Counted from the stretch's first letter, positions 1-13,400 are shown. The stretch: 64,000 bases of DNA from Eucalyptus grandis (GCF_016545825.1 NC_052616.1:2852001-2916000), one strand, 5' to 3'. A program made the numbers and translations. The notes: a model not told the origin generated them from the sequence alone.

Positions 1-367
1 GTGGAAGACGAAACAATGACAAATAACACAACCGATTCTCGTCGCTTACATGAATAAATCAATGTACAATTCCAAGCTCCAGAAGTTAATAAGACCTGAC
101 CTACAAGCGCGATTCAAAACGTCCCTGTGACGAAAGATAAAGCCTTTACAACCACAAATTAACAACAGTAAACCATATTTGACAGGCTCATATTTGAAAA
201 ATGGAAAATTCCTCCGCAGGACAATTGAGCAGAAAGCAAGGCAAATCGTATTCTGCTGCTCAAGGATAACCAAGCTTTCCACTCTCGACGGCACTCCACT
301 TGACAATTTCTCATAATTTCTGCTGCTACTCCAATGCTTATGAGCTCCGAGGCAGCAATACAAATGC

Positions 368-3300
368 TTAGCACCTAATCTCATAAGACCCTGCTTTTGT
401 TATGTAACGGACCCATTCAACCGTGTTGTATCCACTCTTTTCCCACACCTGCAGTGAAGATGATGTTAGCAACCATCCTTGGTCACACTGAGAAAGGCAC
501 ATCATACACATGGCAATAATACCTTCAGGAAGCGTACACGTAATCCAGATGCTGTAAACATAGGAACCTGCAAACAAGAATGATGAGATCGCTAGAGAAC
601 AGGGGGTGGATGAAAGACACGGCAGTGCATGTAAAAATACACCTAACTGAGCCATGAGATTGCAAGCTTTGAAACAAACTATATCTAGTTGACGACTTAA
701 TTTTCAACTATTGTTTATGCCGAGTCAGACTGCCATAATTACTGCAGGCAAACTAAAGTTGATGGGTGAATGGACAGAGACAAACAAGCCAAAGAATAAA
801 AACAAACACTTTAAAATGCCAAGTTCTTATCAATGATTTTGGCCCCATTTCAAAACAAAAAGCAAAATAAGAGAGAGACATACAGGACCAGCAGGTGGGT
901 AATTGTAATCCTCTAAAGGATTTATGGGAGGAAAAACTGCCTAAGGACACGGATTGCAACATGGAAGGATACTCGATAAAAGCACTGCTAGTGGATAAGG
1001 GAAGAAGCAATCGAGCTCAACCGAGCACGGGCAAAATCAGTGGTCCAGGATAAAAGCATCCCTGAAATGAGATGTGAAATTTGTCGAATAAACAACAAAC
1101 CTTATATCCCTTATGGCAGAAAAAGTGTTCATAACTTCTTTCCTCACCAGTTAATTTGGTGAAGAAATGGCACCAAAGAGAATAAATATTACACTATACA
1201 AACTTTAAAAAAGTTTATCCACTTGTGTTATCAATCCTCCAGAAAGAAAATTACTAATCACGCATTAATCTTAAATATTCAGCTGAGGAAGAGAAACGGG
1301 CAGGAAGTCAATTTTAGAGAAGCTTAATTTTATAAAAAGGGAACCATATCCTTTAGATTCGATTGAATGCCACAAAATATCAGTAATTTTTTCACCTGGA
1401 ACTCCATCTGAATTGGTGGCCTTGTCCAAGATTTCTTGTCTCCCATTGTTGATATTAACTCAACTTCTGCACTCATAGTTGGTTCCGTTTGTCCAGGGAA
1501 CTTTCTTATCCTGAGGATTCACAAGACATGATAAGTATGAGTTTCTCAACCAAAGAAAAGAGAGAACCTTTTTGTCTGAATATAAGTCCAGGAAAGAATG
1601 ACGGAACAAATTTTTTTTCAATGAACCCCATGTAATTATGTATAGTTTCCCTGGAAACTATCAACCATGCCAAAGAAAAATGATTTTCACCATGTGGCGA
1701 AACCAAGACGGCTGATATGGTACAGTAGTAACAAGGTTCAGAACCAACAATAACAAGTGTTTAATGTCCCACGCTCACTCTCAACAAAGCAGCAGTCTGT
1801 TAGATGTAACTCTCTCCCTGGAAATTCCAATTTCAAGTCCAACCATTCTAAAAACAATCCATTTTTGTACTCCAGTTACTCATGACATGATCAAACGATC
1901 AAAATGGGAGTCTATCATCCTATATTATGTGCTTTCGTAAAGCGGTGAGGGGCCTGGGAGAACAACAAGGTCCCATCATGGACTCAAAATGGAAGTAGGT
2001 AATTAGAGCTAGACCATATGCTGGAAAGGAGAAACCAAAACAAATTCCAAAACTATATAATCCACTAAGTTAACATACTCACTTCCAAACCAAGCAATCA
2101 ATAGCAGCATTATACTTGCTCGTCCCGATGTCACCTGGAAACTGGTTTTTGCAGTTTGCTTTGGTACAGGAACTTTAATGACAACCCCGAGAGCAAACAT
2201 TTTTGGGCCAAAAACACTCTTGACCTGGAGATTAAGACAGGTGAGAAACCAAAGGACCATAGACAAGGCATAATCACTTTGCTTTACTAATAATCATTAC
2301 CAACCTTGACATTTACTTCCATTCTTGTCCGACCAAGTTCCTTTATCGTCGGCAACACTCGGAATGGAAGATTAACACCCTCCGTTATTCGATACCTACA
2401 GAATATAAGATGAATCAATTAAAAGCACGCATGATTACTAGCATTAAGGTACTTATACATAGAATAAATGGTAACAAACCCTAAAATAAGCAATTCTCTG
2501 TATTGTTCAGACAATAAACAGATGATGCAAAAGAGGAAATCACAAGCTTACTTCATCAGTTCAAATTCACCATCAGGAGGCACAAAGCTAACAGTTTTTT
2601 CTGAGTTAAACCTCGTCAAATTTACACATTGGTGGAATGTGACATCATCGAGCTCGATAGTTTTACCACTGCAAAAAACATTTGAGTGTCATAGAAGAGA
2701 CATTGAAGAAACACAAATAATAAGTGAAAACTTAAAGGCCAAAATCTAAAGGGCGTAAAGTGAAAGACATTGAAGAAACACAATCCCTGAAGACAAAATG
2801 ATTGGTCCAATGAGCTGGGAAAGAATTGATATTAGCAAGGTCGTGCGCAATGTGCATTTCAATGCTCAAGCAACTTGAACATCATCAAGCACAAGAAGCA
2901 AGAGTCTTTTGATTTGGAGGAACTAATGAGTGACAAACTACCTTTTAATCGGACGAGATTTAATCTGCGACTCTTTCTCAAGGCCAATTTTATCATTTAA
3001 ACCCAACTTCAGATCAGGCATTCCAGAGAGAAAGCACTTCATAAGAATCTTCCCCGTCACATCACAACGCAGGACGCTTCCTGTATATACCAATTTGTGG
3101 TGAGCAACAAAAGAAATCAATATGGTACTTTAGATCCAAAATATTGGAAATACCTTTTGAAGACATAAGAAGATTCACACTTTCCACGATATCAAGAAAA
3201 ACCTGTAGAAAAGAAGTTTGTGATCACATAAAATGGCAATATCATGGATAAGAGCAAAGGGACAAACTCAAAGTCACCTCATTCTTCTTGTAAGCCAGCC

Positions 3301-5892
3301 CTTCCCTCCGCCAACCGACAGCACCAGTGACTTGTAAGGTAGCATTTGGCACAGGTTTATCTGAAGGCTGTTAAACTCACAGGAAATAGCACAATTAGAT
3401 ATCACCAAAGAAGAAGAAGAAAAAGAACCATGCAGAGAACACTTTTGAAAACCATGTCCGGATTAATTTAAGCAATAAGATGCCAACCTTGGAAGAAAAT
3501 GGTGAGCGCACTCCTTCCTGAGTAATGTAAAGCTTCAGGATTTCAGGAGAAAGATTTTGGGGATAACCAAAGTCCATGATCTCTGAAATGAACGTTACAA
3601 TGATGAATGTAAATAATCCATTCCTGTATTGGAGATTCTAGATGATATTCTGAACAGAACTATCTCAACGATTTCGCAGCTCTAGAGAATACATCTAGCT
3701 AGCAGGCACCCCAAGCACATGCATGTGAGCTCCAAATATTCTTCATAATTTGAGAATCAACTAAAACTAAACTATGTAGATTATACACATGCTTAAATAT
3801 ATTTACTAAGAATTCTGTAGTCATGCTTTCTCACTTTGCTTTTAAAGCAGTATTATCAACCATCCTACACCCAAACATCCCACCCTAAAAATCCATTATA
3901 GGTTGATGTCCTGCATTAAGTTAGCTTAACACTGCATTTAGTGCCCTCTCAAAACTCATCAAAGATTCTGTTTTAATAAGCAGAAAACTCGTGGTTGTTG
4001 CGTTGGCATGAAAGAGAGTCTACCATCTTACATACTGCATAATGACAATTGATCAACATGAACAGTAGTGGTATGCAGTAAAGTAGGCATATATCTAGAA
4101 ACTTTACTCTCGCTTGCTCCACCAGTACAAAGACCAGAATCTTGTCTACCGCACAGGACCTTTTGCCTAGGATTATTTACCTCATCGCAACCAGAAACAA
4201 ACAAATAATTAATTCATGCCTCTAACTTACCATCCAAAAGCTCATAAATGAGAACAAAATTATTACGAATAGCATCTTCATCAAAGGATCCTCCGAAATA
4301 AGATTTGAAAAGGGAAACGGCCTGGAAGAAAGAGAAATTCTATCAGGCATTCACAGCAATCTTTTCAATTAAAATATGATTGCACCACAACGACACTTGT
4401 CTAAGAAAAAGACACTTGCTGCTTTATCAATTACATCATTCATTCTACCCCTCTTATTATTCCACAATCATGTATATTTTCTGACGCCTGCAGCAGTTAT
4501 TGTTCTGGTTCTGTGAAAGAAATTAAAATGCTTTGGTGGAAGAAAGTCCTAAGCAGTCTATTCACATCTCCTTTGAAACCACAGAAAATAGAAAAAGACC
4601 AAGTCAACAGCTAATGGGAGCACAAACTTCAGGTATCAAAATAAAAGTGGGTGTAACCTGTCCTGACAAAGACTTAGTGGCAATGGTGGTGGAATTTCAC
4701 AATGAGACCAAACAAGTACCCTATGCACTAAACAGGAATTCAGAATTTGCCGACTTCAAATGAAGATGCCATACAGCAGAAGAAGCTTACCTCCACGACG
4801 AATTTAAAAGCACAAGCTACATTAGCGTTGCTGCTGACAACTATCACAATGTAGACATTGCTAATTCTCATGTAAAAGAACGAGCAACCACCAATCTGGC
4901 GCACGGGGCAGGTACCGAGCTCTTTTGTCTGCATGATGTGCATGCGGAAAGCATCCACCATATTTCCCCTAGAAGAAACTACCCATCAGAATAATAGGAG
5001 AGATCAAGAGAGATACGATAGAAGCAGTTCTAATGGGTGGGTTTTGCAGCGAACAACTAGAGGGCCTATTACTGAAAGTGTTATATTGAGTTCACTAAAG
5101 AAATGTGAAGGTTTACATGATGACAACCAATTAAACGGATAATAAATTGGCATGATGAATACGCGTGGGGAACCTCTCTATAAAATCAGCATTTACATTT
5201 GTAAACACACTACAATCGAAGGCCATAAAGCCGTCATGTTGCATGTACACTATACACAAAGATCACAACAAAACCTCCGGCAGCACCACCCCATACAATT
5301 TCACGGCGATCGCAATCCTCTTAGCAGTTTTAATACGGATCCAATGACAGCAAACGCACATCACTTCAAAGCAACACTACGCCAACGCGTCGCACCAAAA
5401 TTTTCCACAACGCCATCCAATTCTCGCACCTTTGCTACCGTACCGAACACCTAACCCCGATTAGAAACAGGCCCTGTGGTGGATCACCTGGTAACCAGAA
5501 CAATCTATATTTCTCAAGCTCTAGCAACAGAACTTCCGATAGGCAGCTCAAACTAACAGCAGCAACAACAACAACAACAACAGCAGACGAGTCATAACGA
5601 TATCCCATCCGGAAACTTCAACTCCACTCAGCTCCCCGAACAAGGAATCCGCAGTTCGCTCATCGGAAGAAACCGACGTCGCACCGAAGCTCGCGAAACG
5701 AAGGAACGTGGGGGAACGATCGGCCTAGCCGACGGGATTCGGCGGGATCGGAGCCGCCGAATCCAGCTACGCGTAACATCGACCAGAGCAACGGATTGCG
5801 ACTGTTTACCCGACATCGTCGCGGTAGAGGCGGTTGATGAGGACGTCGCCGCGGAGGTTCAGGAAGTAGATGGCGGAGGCAGCCACCGGCAT
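368..5892 (-). CDS. AP2M: AP-2 complex subunit mu (clathrin adaptor medium chain), 13 exons, one apparent frameshift
   Basis: Medium subunit of the AP-2 adaptor, which binds cargo tyrosine motifs and phosphoinositides at the plasma membrane during clathrin-mediated endocytosis. The start [17 protein letters not shown] and the end [14 protein letters not shown] match the plant AP2M family. Exons in coding order: 5892-5810, 4968-4791, 4321-4231, 3582-3488, 3367-3278, 3202-3154, 3080-2942, 2668-2552, 2395-2305, 2224-2083, 1510-1396, 567-523, 448-368; every junction is GT-AG and phases agree. The longin-like N-terminal half is in exons 1-4 and the mu-homology domain (from about residue 170) follows. 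The length is 438 codons, which I recall as the Arabidopsis length, if one base missing in exon 10 near 2116 is allowed for: the frame is correct up to VTSGRA and again from [10 protein letters not shown]. The gene is either intact with an assembly error or recently broken. Confidence 0.95.
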
Positions 5893-6158
5893 CGTCGCCG
5901 ATCCTACTCCTCCCGCTGCTCACCGGCGATCCAACCGATCGGAGGCCCCTTCTTCCCCCCCCGCCGGATTCGGAGATCTGGCAGGAACGATCTTCGGAGA
6001 CGAGCGAACGATTTACTGCATTGAAATTTCAGCGACGAATGGAGGAGGAGGACGAGGGATTGAATTCGAGAGAGAGAGAGAGAGAGTGTGTGAGGGAATT
6101 GGGGGAAATGGCGAGCTGCGGTCAGCGAAATTGGGTCGCATTTCTTGAATCTGCCTCG

Positions 6159-6185
6159 CACGTGACACGAGGCCGCCGGCACGTG
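6159..6185. promoter_or_regulatory. Pair of CACGTG G-boxes upstream of AP2M
   Basis: Two perfect CACGTG palindromes lie at 6159-6164 and 6180-6185, about 270-290 bp upstream of the AP2M start. A (GA)n run at about 6068-6088, CT-rich on the AP2M strand, lies between them and the gene. Such motifs are bound by bZIP and bHLH factors; use here is inferred. I see no TATA box for this gene. Confidence 0.45.
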
Positions 6186-6224
6186 CTCTTCCTCCTGGCT
6201 TTCGAATACTTTCGTTTTTAGCAA

Positions 6225-8998
6225 ATATAAATTATGTCGATGATGAAAATAATTTTATTGATTAATTATTTCAAACGATATAAACGATTATTTTTAGGAA
6301 AATATTTCCTAAAGTATTCATTTTTCTCGAATAGAAATGAAATAAAATTGCGAAATGCATAATCTTATTCAGAAAAATAGAAATCCAATTTGACTAAGAG
6401 AAATATACTTTTGTAAATCAATTTGATGCCATCTCCTAATGAAATTAACCTCAGAGAGAAAGTATTTGCGAAAATTTGTATGCAATATAACTAAATTAGA
6501 GAATTCGTGTGACCGATCGTCCTCATTGGGGGGAAGATAGATTCAAGATGTTCCTATAAGCATGCAAAATGCACTTCTATTTTCTATCCAAAAAAAGAAT
6601 GTTAAATGGAAGTGGATAGAACATTAAAAGTGGATAGATTTATAAGATCTCTCTCACCGACATTTTTGTTTGGTCAAAATTGCTCCCTTGATGAAGTAAT
6701 TTTTCATTGGAATTCGTTTTTCGACTTTAAATTAAAGGAAAATAGGGTTCTTTGCCAATTTCGGATAGAAAAATATCATGAGTGATCAGCAACCAACAAC
6801 CTCATACAAAATAAGATTGTACAGATGTAAATTGTACTGGAATTTAATTAATAATGTGACTTTTAAAATATAGACCAAAGAAAGTTATCGGATGTAAACA
6901 AACAATATTAGAATGTAATTAACAACACAGCCTAAGAATGTAGAAGTACTAAGTCATAATTTAATCAATGACACAATACTTAGGATAAAGATACGGTCAA
7001 AATTTAATTAATGATGTGAATCTTGAAGCTACAACTAAGGAAAATAAAGTGTGATTCAAGAGAGAAGAAAGATGGTAGATTTATTTGATTTGTGCAGGAC
7101 CTTGAAGAGTACGATGTGACTATTTTAAACCATTATAAATTAAAGTTCCAAACATAAGTTGCAAAGGGAGACTACAAATAGAGATTAATTACTTCAACAT
7201 TGATAGTTTCTTTAAGTTTACTATCTCAATCGTCTCACCGGCCGACCTTGACCCCTATTATTTGGAGGTCATATCTAGTTGATTTGTTCCTCTAAATTAA
7301 CGGTTGCATTCAATATAAGGACTCCACTTTTTGTTGATTCCTTCGAGTTGCTAATTCATCACCTTGTAAATTTTTTAGGTTGTTGATTCTTTAATTTGTC
7401 AATGATTCTATTCATAAATGACCAAATATTGTTCTCATCGAGTAAGTTTATCACTTGTCGATAATAACCAAAATTAGACTTTTTTTTGGTGAAAACAATC
7501 ATATAACCAATTTGATAGCATAATAAAAAAGTGAAAATTGCCTAGGAGGTCTTAAACATATTGCCCTTTGTCAATTTTGTTTTAAATTTTTTAATTTCAC
7601 CGATTGAATTTTTACCATTTTTATATTCTTCTAATTGAGTCCATATAGTCAATTTTAGACAGAGATCAAATGTCTAGTGCTAATGTTGAGAATCTTGTAG
7701 AATGGTAAATGTATTACATGGGTATAATTTAAGGTTTCTTATGTCACAACAAAATTAAGAGTAAATGTATCATAATTGACATAATTTGATATTTTTTTAT
7801 GACTTTCTTTACTAAGAAAAAATGTGGGATTAAATTGAATAGTAAAAAAATGTGGGATTAAATTGAATCTAAGGCTCATTTGTTTTGAGAAAAATGTGAC
7901 ATTTCTGAAAAATATTTTCCAAAATAATAATTTTGCAGAAAAGCGACAATATTTTATGATGTTTGATTGAAACTTGAAAATGAATTAGAAATTATTCTAT
8001 ATTGTTTAGTATGAAAAATTTAATTTGATTTTTCTAAGGAAAATTACCAAAGTATTCAAGTTTTTTTTTTTACTTATTTTTTCTTTTTCTTTATTTCTCG
8101 ACTTATCATTGATCGAACAATGGCTAGGGACTAGTCACGAGCGAGGAAGAGCTTGCTAGCCTTAGGCAATGCTCCAACTTCCTAGATTCAACGAGGTTAA
8201 GCTTACCAGGTGTAAGCAAGGTCCAAGGCCTTGCTAGATTGATGCTCGAGCTTATTGGATTCAAGTGAGTTGACTTGAGCCAACCTCGAGCTAGGCTCCA
8301 CCTTGCCATATCCGGTCAAAAGTAAAATAAGGCTCATTGGCCTCAAGTGATTCTTGTATTTGGGTGAAAGAATGTGACGGGAAATGATTAAATGGAAATT
8401 ATCATTTGATTTTTTATTTTTAATCAAAGAATAAGAAAAAAGAAAAAGAAATAAAAGAAAATAACATAAAATAAAAATAATTAGAAAAACGTGCAAGGGG
8501 AACATTCTTGATTTGGGTGAAAGAAAGAAGAGGGGAAATGATTAAAGAGGAAATTATTTTCTCTACTTTGATTGTTTATTTTTAGTGAATCAAACGTCGA
8601 AAAATTCAGAAAAATTTAGTCGAAAGTTTTATTTCGTGAAATGAAAGAAGCACAAGTACGACCAAAAAAAAAAAAAAAAAAAGAGAGAGAAGAAGATCTG
8701 CAGGTGAAAACTTTCATGCCATTATTTTATTCAATAACAAAAGCGAGAAAAAAGAAAAAAGAAAAAAAAAAAAAAAGAGAACAGAAAATAACAACAATCC
8801 ATCGCCATCTCCACCTTCCTCCGCCAGAAACGAACAGAACTTTGCGAAATTCTCCGTATATTCTGCCCAGACCTCCCCAAGCTCGACCTCCATTGACGCT
8901 CCCGCAGCTCTCCCCCTCGCCGCCCCACTGACGCCGCCGCCGCCGCCGCCGCCGCCGTATCCGAGGCCGAGATTCGCGCGCGCAGCGGACTTGACGCA
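6225..8998. other. AT-rich intergenic DNA, no gene seen
   Basis: No open frame here has recognisable protein character. A short direct repeat of about 24 bp containing TGTGGGATTAAATTGAAT occurs at 7817-7840 and 7844-7868. Oligo-A and purine-rich runs occupy 8660-8790. A (CCG)n tract at about 8932-8956 sits just before the next gene and is probably in its 5' UTR. Diffuse repeat remnants are likely, but I cannot delimit one. Confidence 0.5.
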
Positions 8999-11900
8999 AT
9001 GGGATTGTTACGGCGGATTGCGGGGTTCCTAGGTTTCGGGCGGGACGAGGTCAACAGGGACGACGAGGATCAGCGGCATCACCGGGGAGACGACGGAGAA
9101 GGGCGAGACGGTGACGGAGAAGGGGAGGATCCCACGAATCCGGCCGGCAGGGGGGCCCGGAGCTACCAGGAGACCGGCCCCCCCCGCAGAGGGTTCAGCG
9201 TCCCGGTCAAGGTCGCCGTCGACCGCCCGGGCCCCGTCCTCCTCCCCTGCGATTCCGGCGACGGCGGAGTTCAGGTCGTCTCTCGTTTTCTCTATCTGGG
9301 TCGGTTTCTCTTTCCTCGTTTGTGCGAGCTTCGGAAGTTTAGGCTCGATTGATACTGCCTTCTGCTGGTTATGGGGGTCTCTTTCACCTAAATTGCGGTG
9401 TTTCTCAGTGATTCCGAGCTAGGGCAGCGTGGCATTATCTTGTGCTCGTTCCCTGGCATCGATCGGGGCTCATTGGACTTGGATTTGTTCTGAAGCAAAT
9501 GCAGATTTGCTATTGAAATTGACATGCATGCGGGATAACTGGCTCGGGATCTTAGTCTTTGAAAGATGGAAGTATCACACGTCTTCATAAGATGTTGGAA
9601 CTCCATTTGACCGGGAGCTGATTAGCTTGTAGGAGCTTGCCAGGAGAATATCTGGATACCCGCAAATCCATAACTGAGCTTCTTTTGATTATGTAGAGTT
9701 GTGATGTGAATATTTTCTTGGGAGTTGTGGATAGAAAGGAGAGTGAGAGAGAAAGAACATTGCCATGGTGAAATGGCAGTGGATTGACAATGCTTAAATA
9801 TGATTGAGCATGAACTTGAAGTTTCTTTTTCAGAACCTAGTTGATTAGAGTCATCATGGGGATGTTAATGGAGTCTGCTGTCCACTTGAGCGGCAAATTT
9901 TTCTGTCATTTTGCAATTCACAATGGATTTCCATTAGCTAGATTAGTTATGGGCACTACTATTAGATTGGTGTTGATGAAATGAGCTTGTGCTTCATCTG
10001 GCATATTTGTAGGTCTATTTTATTACGTTGTGAAATACAATCTAGCCAAAGATTGATTCCTTCATCCTCTGTTGTCAAGGATGCATTCATATTTCATTCA
10101 TTGATTAGGAGCTGTTCAGTGATGTTGAAGTAATTTCGTGTCTTGTTTTCCTCTTGTATTGCCATGTCAAGATCTTTTAGGTTGCAGCATCTTGTCTAGG
10201 ACGCTTGTGTGTAACTCTTTATCGATTAAGTGACACTCAAATCTAAATCACCTGCGGTTCCAAACTAAAGTTACTCAGAGTAACACCACACGAACACATG
10301 TCTGAACACTAGAGATGCTGTAAGATGCAAGCCTTCACTTAAGTTCGTATGGGGCCATTACCATGAAAAGGGCCCATGTCAAATTGTTTGATTATGACAT
10401 CCACTGAATGGCTAGTTAGACCAGCCATTGGTTCAAAGGCATGTATAACAGTCATCTTGTGAGGGTTTGACTACAAGGATGGAAAATGAGACGTGATCTG
10501 GGATTAGTCTGAGATGGTACTGGTGCTATTGCAGGCTCACTGTCTAAAAGCTTAGAGTATCTGTTGGTTACATCAGCATCACACTTAAGAAAAACCAGTG
10601 TCCATATGAAGATGCAACATATGAGACAATCGTCCTAAGCCCCTTAAGCTATTGAAGTTGTCATATGTGAAAGCTAATTCCAGGAACTTGATTGTTGTGA
10701 ATTATTTGCATCTGGTGCCTTGGCAAAGATGATCAAATTTTGGGGACATAACTAAATTTTCTGTGGTCCTATACCTTTGTTAGGATAACATAATGTCCTG
10801 AACTTGGCATTAAGATCCTGCCCTTTTTGGGTTTCTTATAATGTTTTATGGTTGGCTGCCCACTCCTGCACAAGAATCAATTAGTTGTTTTGGCTAGAAG
10901 CTGCAGCTTAGTTAACTAGCTTTACCTTTGGGATAGAGCTAAAGCCATATTACAAAGAAAGATATTCCTGCCGCTATGAATTGTGGGAATCTGTTGAATT
11001 CTGGAACTTTGACATTTCTTGTTGCAAGTTACTTTGAGATTGAGATTTTTTTTTGCTAGGAAAAGAATATGAGAGGGGGCTACTAGTGTTGCTGCCTCCT
11101 TTAGTCCTTTGGGCATTACTATAGGAATTCCACATCCAAGCTGTTGGATTAGAGAAATGTTGATGCTGGGAGAGATAGCAGGAAGGAAGAGTTCGTGATG
11201 GATGGACATATGTTCTTTAACTAATATCATGCAAGTCACGGATCAAAGGTTTCCGCAGATTTTCTGGAGATCATATGTCCATTATGATTGTGATGCTAGT
11301 TGTATCAAGTCATTTTCAATACTTTCCTATTCACGTGCTCCTGTATTCAAAAAGCCTTGACTGCATTAAATGATTTACTTCATCCACTAGCTATCAGCAC
11401 AAACCTTTTGAGCTATGAAGGTAGATGAAAGCCTCTTGTTTCGTTTATGTTTTTAGCAATCATGACCTCTCTCTATCGACACCATTAAACCTTTGTGGTT
11501 TCTTAAATTCCCTAAAAGCGAACGGACGACATATATTGTTTGACCCCTTCGGTATGTCTTTTTTTGAATTATTGAAAAAGCCATCGGATTTTGTATCGAA
11601 CCCTGATGAGTTGCAGTCTGAAGGGTCGGAGGAGAATTGCTAGTTCTGAACCCAACAGCCAATATTGGCAGACGGGTATCTTCTAGGATCTTTTAAGCTT
11701 CATTTTCTCACATGTGATGTCAATTTGTGCTCATGAACTAGCAGCTAAAGTTCTCTATAATGGCACGCCAAGTGTCTCAGGCCTCGTTGGATTTGTTCAC
11801 GTTCCACTTCTGTGCAGTCGTTGTAGAGCAGCACCTTTTTCCCCCTCAGTCCTGGGAATTTTTACAGTCTACAAGATTTCTGTGGTCTAAATCTCTTGAG

Positions 11901-12144
11901 TTTGTTTTGTTTTTAGGGTCTCCTGTGGTGCGCAAAACGACTGAGGATCGATGAAGATGGGGATGTGGCCCATGAGTTTCTTGATGAGGTGTTGCCGGAT
12001 GCTGCTGAGCCGGAGGAGAGGCCGCAGCCGAAGTTCGCTGCGCGGTACAGTACACGACCAGCTACGGTCAAGAATCAGGTAATTTCCCACGATGGCAAGG
12101 TCCAACACTGTGTGGAACACCATGGTAGACTAGAGTGGGTATGA
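8999..12144 (+). CDS. Conserved plant protein of unknown function, two exons, 167 aa
   Basis: Exon 1 is 8999-9274 and exon 2 is 11917-12144, joined in phase 0 across a 2.6-kb GT-AG intron. The protein starts MGLLRRIAGFLGFGRDE, continues with an acidic, low-complexity region (residues 20-55), then a conserved-looking block (VPVKVAVDRPGPVLLP, then CDSGDGGVQ). Exon 2 gives AKRLRIDEDGDVAHEFLDEV and ends in EHHGRLEWV. Exon 2 reads openly to the TGA and its ends fit splice sites, so this is a real gene. I recognise a plant-wide family resemblance, possibly the group labelled UCP012943 in Arabidopsis, but from memory and weakly. No signal peptide, membrane span or catalytic motif is visible. The GC-rich exon 1 with a (CCG)n leader resembles other plant first exons. 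Confidence 0.75.
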
Positions 12145-12684
12145 CCCTAACAAGCACCCGTGGAAGAATGCCCTACTCCACTTCTAGGAACTTTTATCCT
12201 CTCCTCTGGGAATCCTGCATGATTTTTTTTTGGCAATTCATTGCGAATTATTCTTGTAACTGTACTGATAGACAGAAACTTCATATTGCAGACATTACTG
12301 TATCCTTATTAAAAGGGATAGTGTATATTATAACTTTTAAACTTTCCCTTATGAAAATGTCATATCCTACTCTGATTTTGCTGCTGGATTCTTATGAAGC
12401 ATCTGCCCTGTCATTGTTAAGAGCTGATTTTGACCGAGATCAAGGATTCTCGGATTCTTTAGCAGTTGAGAGTTGCTGGGTTGCTTTGCTTGTGTGCATC
12501 ACCAAGATTGCAATTCACAGTAAACCATAAGAGCAAAACAGCTCTGCACAGCTCATTGTGTTCTAAATAAGTTCACTTTTAGCGAAAAGAACCCCCAAAA
12601 CAAACCACAAGGAACTTAAAAAAAAAGTGCTAATGTCTAGGCCAAGCAAGTCTTGAAACACAAAACCCTTCTAGTTTCTACGGT
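12145..12684. other. Interval between two convergent genes
   Basis: About 540 bp that must hold the 3' UTRs of the unknown-function gene (+) and the LEA gene (-). An open frame of about 130 codons runs through it on the plus strand but has no recognisable protein character. No repeat or RNA gene seen. Confidence 0.5.
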
Positions 12685-13199
12685 TCACATGTACTTGTGC
12701 GTGTGTCCCGAGTGGGGCGGGTGCCCTCCTAAAGGGTAGGTTGGGACGGTGGTTCCGCTTATTGGATCTACAGTCCCGACAGGCCGGTGTCGGGTCTGGT
12801 GCCCCGGGGCTCCAACCACCGGCTGGGTTGTTGTGTGGTGAGCCGCCGGCCGTGGTGGACATGGCCTGGCAAGGTGGGATGCTTGGCAGCGAGCTTCTCA
12901 GCTGCGTGCGCCGCTTTGGCTTGGTGCAGCTCCATCTTGGCCTCGGCCTCCTTAGCCTTCCTTCGCTGGTGCGCCATCTCTTTCTCCTCCGGCGTCCTCG
13001 CCGTAGCTTTCTCCACCTGCAAATATCAAATCTCGGTTACTCACTCCTGTGGAGCGAGACTCCTTTGCCCTGCAATGAATGCAAAGTCGGTATAGGGGGT
13101 GTCTATGAGGACCTTTTCTTCAAGTTTGGCTTTGGCTATGTCGATGTGCTCTTTGGCAGAACTGGCCACGTTCTTGAGCTTCTCTCCTGCGGATTGCAT
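12685..13199 (-). CDS. Late embryogenesis abundant protein, LEA_1 family (LEA6/LEA18-like), tail frameshifted
   Basis: Small hydrophilic, intrinsically disordered protein of the type that accumulates in seeds and under drought and protects membranes and proteins. Exon 1 (13199-13113) begins MQSAGEKLKNVASSAKEHID; exon 2 starts at 13016 with VEKATARTPEEKEMAHQRRK and carries the family signature of Lys/Glu/Ala-rich helix ending AAHAAEKLAAKH. The exon 1 donor is GTCC, weak but usable. In the opening frame translation stops at 12768 after an atypical tail. Shifting frame near 12840-12865 gives a His/Pro/Gly/Thr-rich tail ending SGHTHKYM, stop at 12685, which is how LEA_1 proteins usually finish. 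I therefore read one apparent indel in a GC-rich stretch. The upstream ACGT elements fit ABA control. The family is certain; the C-terminus is not. Confidence 0.85.
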
Positions 13200-13339
13200 T
13201 TTCTTGCACTCGGTCTGAGCTTTGCTTTCTCTGTTCTGGGTTTTGCAAATGCTGGGTGATGATGAATGGGAAAGGGAGAGCCTCGTTTAAGGTAGCAAAA
13301 GACCGAGGGAATGTCTGTGTGGTGGGTCCTCAATCCGCC

Positions 13340-13400
13340 GCCACGTAAGCCGCCACGTGCCCAACATGCAATATTAAACGTCGGATGCGTTGCCACGTTG
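13340..13400 (-). promoter_or_regulatory. ABRE-like ACGT cluster in the LEA promoter
   Basis: Three ACGT cores lie within 56 bp: CCACGTAA (13341), GCCACGTGCC (13352) and GCCACGTTG (13392), about 145-200 bp upstream of the LEA start. Coupled ABREs bound by ABF/AREB bZIP factors are typical of LEA genes. The same interval is also upstream of the divergent FdC2 gene, but 580 bp or more from it. Confidence 0.65.

Noticed and set aside
5870..6224. Several plus- and minus-strand open frames around the AP2M start
   Set aside because: All are shadows of exon 1 or of the GC-rich 5' leader and promoter.
12135..12530. Open frame of 131 codons on the plus strand after the unknown-function gene
   Set aside because: No family resemblance, and it overlaps the last codons of the real exon in another frame; most likely a chance frame in a 3' UTR.
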